The position numbers and the translations under genes were made by a program. 12,033 bases of DNA from an uncultured Chlorobiota bacterium (GTDB taxonomy: Bacteria; Bacteroidota; Kapaibacteriia; OLB7). The stretch is taken from assembly GCA_946481475.1 (NCBI GenBank), contig CAMLOB010000063.1, positions 1-12,033 of the forward strand. Direction: 5' to 3'. Below are positions 1 to 5,518 of the stretch, piece after piece. A model generated the notes under the pieces. That model was not told the DNA's origin, searched no databases, and worked only from the letters and a program-made list of their open reading frames with translations. How positions within the stretch are numbered: position 1 is the first letter of the stretch; every line of letters begins with the position of its first letter.

Positions 1-1
1 G

Positions 2-472
2 AACAAATTCGAGTCGGCGCGGTGGTTCATCAACTCCATCAATCAGCGCCGCCACACGATGACCAAGGTGATGCAGGCCATCGTGGAGTTGCAGGAGGAC
101 TTCTTCAAGTACGGCGAGGGGCACTTGCGGCCCATGATCCTGAAGGACGTGGCCGACATCATCCACATGGACATCTCGACCGTCAGCCGCGTGGTCAACG
201 GAAAATATGTCCAGACCGACTACGGAGTTTTCGAGCTTCGCTATTTCTTCTCCGAAGCTCTGGAGACCGCCTGGGGAGAGGAAGTATCGAACAAGGTAGT
301 CAAGGGAAAGATCAAGGAATTGATCGACAATGAAGCCAAGAGCAAGCCCCTCTCCGACGAGGTGATCAGCGAGCAGATGCAGAAGATGGGATACAACATC
401 GCCCGGCGAACGGTGGCGAAGTATCGGGAGCAGATGCAGATTCCGGTTGCCAGGTTGCGACGGGAGCTGTAG
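2..472 (+). CDS. rpoN: RNA polymerase sigma-54 factor RpoN, C-terminal part (5' end outside window)
   Basis: This is the last 156 residues of sigma-54, the alternative sigma factor that binds -24/-12 promoters and needs an AAA+ enhancer-binding activator to open them. The reading frame is open from base 2, so the start lies left of the window. Visible are the core helix-turn-helix, with the typical LKDVADIIHMDISTVSRVV run at about 140-196, and the RpoN box ARRTVAKYRE at 401-430, the family signature that reads the -24 element. The protein ends about 14 residues after the box, as is normal, so the C-terminus is complete. No -24/-12 promoter was recognised in the window. The next gene, hslU, starts 200 bases downstream on the same strand and is probably a separate unit. 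Confidence 0.96.
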   Translation, partial: NKFESARWFINSINQRRHTMTKVMQAIVELQEDFFKYGEGHLRPMILKDVADIIHMDISTVSRVVNGKYVQTDYGVFELRYFFSEALETAWGEEVSNKVVKGKIKELIDNEAKSKPLSDEVISEQMQKMGYNIARRTVAKYREQMQIPVARLRREL

Positions 473-672
473 AGGAGAAGTATTCGCGTTCCCTCCTCTC
501 TGGCTGATCTTTCCCTCCGGATCCCTTCAATTTCCTTCTCCTCCCCCCTTTGCTTTCAGTTTGTTGCCGACTCCCTCCCCTGCTTTTCTTGCACTCATCA
601 GCGGCACACGTCATATTGTGCCTCCCCATGTATGGAAAGACATTCAGCATCAACTATCGAAATCAATCAGTC
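473..672 (+). other. Pyrimidine-rich gap between rpoN and hslU
   Basis: No gene is supported here. From about 486 to 590 the plus strand is roughly four fifths pyrimidine by hand count, with runs such as CTCCTCCCCCC. The region carries the hslU promoter candidate at 589-617. An ATG at 628 is in frame with hslU but falls only some 10 bases after that -10 element. No clear terminator for rpoN was seen. Confidence 0.5.
589..617 (+). promoter_or_regulatory. Candidate promoter for hslU
   Basis: TTGCAC at 589-594 and CATATT at 612-617 are 17 bases apart, a reasonable sigma-70-like -35/-10 pair. Transcription would start near 624, leaving a leader of about 50 bases before the preferred hslU ATG at 673. 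No heat-shock element such as CIRCE was seen. This is a motif match only. Confidence 0.3.
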
Positions 673-2106
673 ATGAAAACGATACACGAAACGGGACCGT
701 CGCAGGCAAGCTCGCTGACGCCGATCGAGATTGTTCAGGAGCTTGACAAGTACGTTGTCGGTCAGCATGGAGCAAAGCGGGCGGTGGCAATCGCCCTGCG
801 AAACCGGTGGCGCCGCCGGCAGGTGGGAGGGGTAATGGGAGAGGAGATCATGCCGGCAAACATCATCCTGATCGGTCCGACCGGTGTGGGAAAAACCGAG
901 ATCGCCCGCCGTCTGGCAAAACTGGCCGACGCCCCCTTCCTGAAAGTGGAAGCCACAAAGTTTACCGAGGTCGGCTATGTGGGACGGGACGTCGAGTCGA
1001 TCATTCGCGACCTGACCGAGATCGGCATCGCCATGGTCCGGGCCGAACAGGCCGAACAGTTGCAGGAACGGGCCGAGGAACGAGTAGAGGACCGTCTGCT
1101 TGATCTGCTGGTTCCCCGCTCCTCTACCGGCCCCTCGATCAACTTCCCCTTCATGATGCCCGGCATGGGGACACAGCCGCAGACATCGGCGACGTCCGGC
1201 GAGACCGAAGAGGAATATCAGCGTCGTCGCGAAGAGATGCGGGCCAGGCTCCGGGCCGGAGAACTGGAGGCACAGGAAGTGGAGATGGACGTAACGGACG
1301 ATTCCCGGAACTCGCAGATGGGGGCGATGTTCTCCTCGCTGGCCGGTGACGAGATGGGACGCCAGTTGAGCGACCTGATGGGATCGATGATGCCGAAGCA
1401 GACGGTGCACCGCACCATCCCGATCGCCGAGGCCCGCCGCCACATCCTGCAGGAGGAGACAAGCCAGTTGATCGACAACGAATCGGTGGTCCGCGAGGCG
1501 GTCGACCGCGTGGAGAACAACGGCATCGTCTTCCTGGACGAGATCGACAAGATCGCCATTGTCGGCGGCGGTTCCGGACCGGAGGTCTCACGCGAGGGAG
1601 TGCAGCGGGATCTGCTTCCGATCGTCGAGGGAAGCACCGTCAACACGAAATACGGGCCGATTCGGACCGAGCATATTCTCTTCATTGCTTCCGGCGCCTT
1701 CCACGTCTCGAAGCCGAGCGACCTGCTGCCGGAACTTCAGGGGCGCTTCCCGATCCGGGTGGAACTGAACTCGCTGACTGCCGCAGACTTCGCGCAGATT
1801 CTGACGATGCCGGAGAATGCCCTCGTCAAACAGTACGCCGCTCTGCTGGCGACCGAGGGGATCGAACTCTCGTTCAACGAAGACGGTATTCAGGAGATCG
1901 CCGACGTGGCGGCCGATCTGAACGAGGAGATCGAGGACATCGGTGCCCGCAGACTCCACACGGTCCTGACGACGCTCCTCGACGAGATTCTGTTCGATGC
2001 CCCCGACAACATCACCGAAAAACGGATAGAGGTGACGCGCAATATGGTCAAGGAAAGACTGAAGGGAATTTTCGACGACATCGAGCGCAGCCAGTATGTC
2101 CTGTAG
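673..2106 (+). CDS. hslU: ATP-dependent unfoldase subunit HslU of the HslUV (ClpYQ) protease
   Basis: HslU is the AAA+ hexamer that unfolds substrates and threads them into the HslV peptidase in the cytoplasm. From ATG 673 it has 477 residues, slightly longer than E. coli HslU (443). Walker A GPTGVGKT lies at residues 68-75, the pore loop GYVG at 101-104 and Walker B FLDEID at about 287-292. The charged, Met-rich I-domain spans roughly 120-245 and the arginine-finger region ELQGRFPIRVEL follows. The C-terminus SQYVL resembles the tail that docks into and activates HslV. In-frame ATGs also exist at 550 and 628. I prefer 673 because homology begins soon after (LTPIEIVQELDKYVVGQ) and the extra N-terminus looks like non-coding pyrimidine tract. 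No start has a clear Shine-Dalgarno site. hslV, usually directly upstream, is not in the window. Confidence 0.95.
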   Translation: MKTIHETGPSQASSLTPIEIVQELDKYVVGQHGAKRAVAIALRNRWRRRQVGGVMGEEIMPANIILIGPTGVGKTEIARRLAKLADAPFLKVEATKFTEVGYVGRDVESIIRDLTEIGIAMVRAEQAEQLQERAEERVEDRLLDLLVPRSSTGPSINFPFMMPGMGTQPQTSATSGETEEEYQRRREEMRARLRAGELEAQEVEMDVTDDSRNSQMGAMFSSLAGDEMGRQLSDLMGSMMPKQTVHRTIPIAEARRHILQEETSQLIDNESVVREAVDRVENNGIVFLDEIDKIAIVGGGSGPEVSREGVQRDLLPIVEGSTVNTKYGPIRTEHILFIASGAFHVSKPSDLLPELQGRFPIRVELNSLTAADFAQILTMPENALVKQYAALLATEGIELSFNEDGIQEIADVAADLNEEIEDIGARRLHTVLTTLLDEILFDAPDNITEKRIEVTRNMVKERLKGIFDDIERSQYVL

Positions 2107-3037
2107 GGATCGACAGAGGGCACTCCCGTGCCCCTTCGGCTCTCTTTTTTCGACGGCAATCATGCTCATCACGACTTCGGTCGTGATGAGCGGTTGCCTC
2201 GCTCACCGCTGTCCGGTCCCGACGTCACTCGGGAATATGGGACAGAAAATCAACTCGATCGAAGACGACTACGGTCCCGTACTGCGGGACACCTCCACGC
2301 TGATCTTCACGACAAATCGCGTCGATCCGCAGAAGAGCGGATTGCGCGAAGCATTCAGTCCGACACGCCCGGCCCGACTCTACCTTTCCATGCGCCTCGG
2401 TCCCGAGTGGGATGAAGCCAGCCGATACGAGCTGCTGCCGGACGAAGAGGAGAGAGAAATCGCTGCGGTCACCTTCCCCCCGACGCCGAATCCGCTGAAC
2501 GCCCTGGCCTACATCACCTCCTGCAACGGTCCGGAAACGGATGAAAGCGGATGCAACATCTATATGATCCCGACCGGTGAAGGGGGGCCGGTCAGTCCCG
2601 GACCCGGATTCAACGGAGGGGACTGGAACGGACATCCCTTTGCAACGGCTGACGGTGCCCGCCTCTACTTCGCATCGGATTGTGCGGGAGGATTCGGAGG
2701 GACGGATATCTGGTTTGTCGAGCGGGACGGAAGCGGTCTCTGGAGCGCTCCGCGAAATGCCGGAAGAGAAGTCAATACTGCGGGAGACGAGCTCTCCCCT
2801 TTCGTCGATGCCGCCACCGGCGATCTCTACTTTGCCGCATCCACGCCGGGCGACAGCCTGGACCTCTTTGTCCTCCGCTCCGGAGCCTCGACGCGCGAGG
2901 CGCTTCCTCCCCCGTACAACTCAACAGCCGGAGAGATCACTCCCTTTATCCGGGGGGGCAAACTCTACTTCGCCTCAAATCGGGAAGGGGGATGTGGAGG
3001 GTATGACCTGTATGTGTTTCCGTTGGAGAGGGAGTGA
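2096..3037 (+). CDS. PD40-repeat (TolB-like propeller) lipoprotein
   Basis: This 313-residue protein is predicted to be exported and lipid-anchored. The N-terminus has a basic stretch (SCRDRQR), a hydrophobic core and a lipobox-like MSGC with Cys at residue 34. The later part carries PD40/WD40-like blades: ARLYFASD...GGTDIWF (188-207), GDLYFAAS...LDLFVL (242-260) and GKLYFASN...GGYDLYV (288-307). In FCB bacteria such repeats occur in envelope proteins, often with an OmpA domain, which is absent here. The start at 2096 overlaps the hslU end by 11 bases and gives a full signal peptide. The alternative ATG at 2162 would leave only 11 residues before the Cys, with no basic region. Two stem-loops fall in the signal-peptide codons. 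The ligand or partner cannot be told from the sequence. Confidence 0.8.
   Translation: MSCRDRQRALPCPFGSLFSTAIMLITTSVVMSGCLAHRCPVPTSLGNMGQKINSIEDDYGPVLRDTSTLIFTTNRVDPQKSGLREAFSPTRPARLYLSMRLGPEWDEASRYELLPDEEEREIAAVTFPPTPNPLNALAYITSCNGPETDESGCNIYMIPTGEGGPVSPGPGFNGGDWNGHPFATADGARLYFASDCAGGFGGTDIWFVERDGSGLWSAPRNAGREVNTAGDELSPFVDAATGDLYFAASTPGDSLDLFVLRSGASTREALPPPYNSTAGEITPFIRGGKLYFASNREGGCGGYDLYVFPLERE
2115..2150 (+). terminator. Possible intrinsic terminator after hslU
   Basis: A stem GGGCAC/GTGCCC (2118-2123 with 2128-2133, loop TCCC) can be extended by AGAG/CTCT across an internal loop and is followed by TCTTTTTT ending at 2150. It lies just after the hslU stop but inside the signal-peptide codons of the next gene. 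If real, it would allow only partial read-through into that gene. Confidence 0.4.
2164..2191 (+). repeat. Perfect 12-bp hairpin with C(UUCG)G tetraloop
   Basis: GCTCATCACGAC at 2164-2175 pairs without mismatch with GTCGTGATGAGC at 2180-2191 around TTCG. C(UUCG)G is an exceptionally stable RNA tetraloop. No U-tract follows on either strand, so it is not a normal intrinsic terminator. It encodes the end of the lipoprotein signal peptide and would bury the alternative ATG at 2162. Confidence 0.85.
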
Positions 3038-3067
3038 CGGAGCCGAGCCGGTATTCCGGATGAAATT

Positions 3068-3105
3068 GTACACGGACGGGACGGGATTGACGCGGATCCG
3101 TGTAC
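3068..3105. repeat. Inverted repeat GTACACGGA ... TCCGTGTAC
   Basis: Nine-base arms at 3068-3076 and 3097-3105 match perfectly. The right arm belongs to ATCCGTGTACC (3096-3106), whose exact reverse complement occurs at 4870-4880 beyond the other end of glyS. Related ATCCGT units occur at 5328-5427. This looks like a dispersed intergenic repeat. Confidence 0.65.
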
Positions 3106-3148
3106 CATAATCACACCGATCCCTGCAAGCCGGGAACGTCCGACAGAG

Positions 3149-3230
3149 CACCACAAAGACACGAAGGACACGAAGCAACCACCAGGATCAAACCTTTGTG
3201 ATTCTTCGCCCCCCTGGTGCCTTTGTGGTG
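3149..3230. repeat. Nested inverted repeat with CACCACAAAG / CTTTGTGGTG arms
   Basis: Outer arms CACCACAAAG (3149-3158) and CTTTGTGGTG (3221-3230) and inner arms CACCAGG (3180-3186) and CCTGGTG (3213-3219) are perfect inverted pairs. The left part also repeats ACACGAAG in tandem. It sits between the convergent ends of the lipoprotein gene and glyS. No protein is encoded. Confidence 0.7.
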
Positions 3231-3300
3231 CATCCGCATCCTGTCCGGAGAGAGATCTTACCATCCGCCGCGGCGGACACCAAGCAAAGAATCACAAAGG
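3193..3300. repeat. 14-bp inverted repeat flanking a TCCGCCGCGGCGGA palindrome
   Basis: CCTTTGTGATTCTT at 3193-3206 is the exact reverse complement of 3287-3300. Between the arms is the 14-base palindrome TCCGCCGCGGCGGA at 3264-3277, which recurs exactly at 11471-11484. The right arm ends four bases before the glyS stop codon. The whole gap 3038-3304 holds only repeats of this kind. Confidence 0.7.
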
Positions 3301-3304
3301 GATG

Positions 3305-4723
3305 TTATACCCGCTCACCCAGCCAGGAGCCGAGATTCTCGGCCGGGATACGAATCTGTTCGGTGGTGTCCCGGTCGCGGACGGTGACCGTGCCGTCCTC
3401 CAGCGTCTGTCCGTCAACCGTCACGCAGAAGGGTGTTCCGGCCTCGTCCTGCCGACGGTAGCGACGACCGATCGCCCCGGATTCGTCGTAGAAGGATTTG
3501 TAGTGCTTCTGCACATCCTTATGGAGCTTCTGCGCGAACTCCGGCATTCCCTCTTTCTTGATCAGAGGGAAGATCGCCACCTTGTAGGGAGCCAGCTTCG
3601 GATGGAACCGGAGCACGTCCCGCTTCTCCCCTCCGACCTCGTCCTCGTCGTATGCATCCACCAGGAACATCATCGTTGAGCGGGAGGCGCCGATCGAGGT
3701 CTCGATCACGTAGGGCGTATAGCGGATATTCTCCCCCTGATCGAAATACTCGATCTTCTTGCCGGAGAACTCTGCGTGTTGCGCCAGATCGAAATCGGTC
3801 CGGTTGTGGACCCCCTCGACTTCACCCCAGCCGAAGGGGAATTCATATTCGATATCGACCGCCGCCTTTGCGTAGTGAGCAAGTTTGTCGTGGGCGTGGG
3901 GCTGCACGCGAATCTTCTCCGGGGCGATACCGAACTCCCGGAACCAGTTCTGCCGCTTCTCCAGCCAGTACTCGTACCACTTCTCGTCATCCCCCGGCTT
4001 CACGAACCACTGCATCTCCATCTGTTCGAACTCGCGGGTCCGGAAGAGGAAGTTCCGCGTGTTGATCTCGTTGCGGAACGCCTTGCCGATCTGCGCGATG
4101 CCGAACGGAATCTTCTGTCGCGACGACTGGTTAACGTTGTTGAAGTTCACGAAAATTCCCTGCGCGGTCTCCGGTCGCAGGTAGACGACCGACGAGGAAT
4201 CCTCCACCGGACCGATAAACGTCTTGAACATCAGATTGAACTGCCGCACCTCGGTCCAGTCGCTCGTCCCGCCGGCCGGATCCTTGATGCCGCTCTCGGT
4301 GATAATTCTATAGAAGTCATCAGGTGCGGCCGCCTTCTCCAGCCGTTCCTCCAGCGCGTCGGCCTCGGCGGTCTTCTCCTTCTCCCGCAGCCGCTTGATC
4401 TCATCCTCGATCAGGTGGTCGGCCCGGTAGCGCTTCTTGCTCGTCTTGTTGTCGATCATCGGATCGGCAAACGAACCGACGTGACCGGAGGCCTCCCAGA
4501 CGCGGGGGTGCATCAGGATCGATGCGTCGATCCCCTCGATATCGTCCCGGTAGGTCATCTCCCGCCACCACGCCTCCTTCACGTTCCGCAGCAGCTCCAC
4601 CCCCAGCGGACCGTAATCCCAGCAACCGTTCAGTCCGCCGTAGATATCGGACGATTGGAAGACGAACCCGCGCCGTTTGGCGAGCGAGACGATTTTGTCG
4701 AGTGAGATCGAAGAAGCCGACAT
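3305..4723 (-). CDS. glyS: Glycyl-tRNA synthetase, dimeric class II type
   Basis: This enzyme charges tRNA-Gly with glycine in the cytoplasm. It is the single-chain alpha2 type (also called GlyQS), not the alpha2beta2 type. From ATG 4723 it has 472 residues, the usual bacterial length. Recognisable parts are the N-terminal LDKIVSLAKRRGFVFQSSDIYGG (written in part), RPETAQGIFVNF (183-194), motif 2 IGKAFRNEI with the downstream FRTREFEQMEMQWFV (212-241), motif 3 around ETSIGASRSTMMFL (341-354), and a C-terminal anticodon-binding domain from about 376. Motif 3 keeps its arginine (R348) but has Ser where many homologues have Asp. In-frame ATGs at 4759 and 4876 give N-terminal extensions unlike the family. 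No strong ribosome binding site precedes any of them. A UPF0175 gene lies 187 bases upstream on the same strand. Confidence 0.95.
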   Translation of the reverse strand: MSASSISLDKIVSLAKRRGFVFQSSDIYGGLNGCWDYGPLGVELLRNVKEAWWREMTYRDDIEGIDASILMHPRVWEASGHVGSFADPMIDNKTSKKRYRADHLIEDEIKRLREKEKTAEADALEERLEKAAAPDDFYRIITESGIKDPAGGTSDWTEVRQFNLMFKTFIGPVEDSSSVVYLRPETAQGIFVNFNNVNQSSRQKIPFGIAQIGKAFRNEINTRNFLFRTREFEQMEMQWFVKPGDDEKWYEYWLEKRQNWFREFGIAPEKIRVQPHAHDKLAHYAKAAVDIEYEFPFGWGEVEGVHNRTDFDLAQHAEFSGKKIEYFDQGENIRYTPYVIETSIGASRSTMMFLVDAYDEDEVGGEKRDVLRFHPKLAPYKVAIFPLIKKEGMPEFAQKLHKDVQKHYKSFYDESGAIGRRYRRQDEAGTPFCVTVDGQTLEDGTVTVRDRDTTEQIRIPAENLGSWLGERV

Positions 4724-4869
4724 AGAAAATCCGTTTTGCTGACGTTGAAAGACTGACATTGAAAGAATCGGTCTCTCCCCCACAGAACGAGGGAAAGGCC
4801 CAATGTAGCCGATTCGGGAAGTTCGGGAAACAACGAATTGTAGGGGGTTGGGGGCAGGTCGGATAAAAC

Positions 4870-4880
4870 GGTACACGGAT
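4870..4880. repeat. GGTACACGGAT repeat unit
   Basis: This is the exact reverse complement of ATCCGTGTACC at 3096-3106, so the two copies flank glyS in opposite orientation. A related TCACGGATTCCG follows at 4893-4904. The spacer between the UPF0175 stop and glyS, 4724-4910, otherwise shows no gene. Confidence 0.55.
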
Positions 4881-4910
4881 GCGACAGGATCGTCACGGAT
4901 TCCGAACTGT

Positions 4911-5201
4911 TCAGGAACTCCTTCTCAAATCAGTCCGGCCAAGACGAGCCTCCCGCTTCAAATCCTCTTCATCCGGATCAAACGCTACAACGCCGTATTC
5001 GGCAAGGCGGGAAAGGAAGGCCGTGCGGGACATCCCGGCAAGTTGTGCGGCTGCGCCGGAGGAGAGTCGTCCCAGTTCGTACAGTTTGAATGCCGCCGCC
5101 CGCCTGACTTCATCGGCTACTCCCTGCGGAGATTGATGCAACGACAGCAACGCCTCCGCCGGGATTTCGATTGTCACCTGTCTCATTGCCGGTTCGCCCA
5201 T
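4911..5201 (-). CDS. UPF0175 family antitoxin-like DNA-binding protein
   Basis: This 96-residue protein matches the UPF0175 pattern: an N-terminal strand MRQVTIEIPAEALL, then ADEVRRAAAFKLYELGRLSSGAAAQLAGMSR, a compact helix-turn-helix (quoted in pieces: the core is KLYELGRLSSGAAAQLAG), then FLSRLAEYGVVAFD and an acidic tail. Family members are usually antitoxins or regulators paired with a PIN/DUF3368-type toxin gene. None is seen on either side here: downstream there are 187 bases to glyS and upstream is a repeat-bearing gap, so the gene looks solitary. I chose ATG 5201 because GAGG lies 10 bases before it. ATGs at 5210 and 5186 are possible. The AT-rich TATATTTA upstream (about 5241-5248, minus strand) could be its -7 promoter element. 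Confidence 0.8.
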   Translation of the reverse strand: MGEPAMRQVTIEIPAEALLSLHQSPQGVADEVRRAAAFKLYELGRLSSGAAAQLAGMSRTAFLSRLAEYGVVAFDPDEEDLKREARLGRTDLRRSS

Positions 5202-5326
5202 AACAAACATGCCTCGACTTGATTGTTTCACCTTAATTGCATCTAAATATAGGAACAGATAACCCGGTGTGAGCGGGAAGATTGTAAAGGGGAACATATC
5301 AGCGGCACGAACAACCACAATCCCCT

Positions 5327-5427
5327 AATCCGTGGCAATCCCTCCCCATCCGTCCAATCCGTGTCCCATCTCCCGGAAAGCCCCCGATCGCCACCACGCC
5401 CGCCCCTCCACTTCCCCCATCATCCGT
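5327..5427. repeat. Cluster of ATCCGT units in a C-rich leader
   Basis: ATCCGT occurs at 5328-5333, 5348-5353, 5357-5362 and 5422-5427, twice as AATCCGTG. These units resemble the ATCCGTGT repeats around glyS. The gap between the divergent UPF0175 and Lon-like genes (5202-5518) encodes nothing else convincing. Its right half is strongly C-rich on the plus strand. Confidence 0.5.
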
Positions 5428-5434
5428 ATCTTTG
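5427..5434 (+). promoter_or_regulatory. Candidate Bacteroidota-type -7 element for the Lon-like gene
   Basis: TATCTTTG is an exact match to the TAnnTTTG consensus known from Bacteroidota promoters. No TTG-type -33 element was found at the expected distance. The leader to the ATG at 5519 would be about 80 bases. The ten bases CCGTATCTTT at 5424-5433 recur upstream of the bL38-like gene. Confidence 0.35.
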
Positions 5435-5518
5435 CCCCGCAATTCGCTCCCCCGAAGGAACGAATCTGCACCCGGAGACCGTTTACGAAGAGATTGAACT
5501 CAACACCGCGAGATACCT

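Noticed and set aside
550..672. N-terminal extension of HslU from ATG 550 or 628
   Set aside because: The extension translates pyrimidine-rich DNA, has no family similarity, and the 628 ATG falls almost on the predicted transcription start.
667..1443. A 258-residue open frame on the minus strand
   Set aside because: Antisense to hslU, whose Walker A, pore loop and Walker B lie on the plus strand.
3198..3461. Small plus-strand frames across the glyS 3' end
   Set aside because: They mix repeat DNA with antisense glyS and have no recognisable domain or ribosome binding site.
3776..4705. A 309-residue open frame on the plus strand
   Set aside because: Antisense to glyS, with Leu/Arg/Val-rich low-information sequence and no start signal.
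4724..4910. Toxin gene partner of the UPF0175 protein, or a T-box leader for glyS
   Set aside because: No frame of toxin size or PIN-like Asp pattern is seen, and no T-box core or specifier arrangement was recognised.
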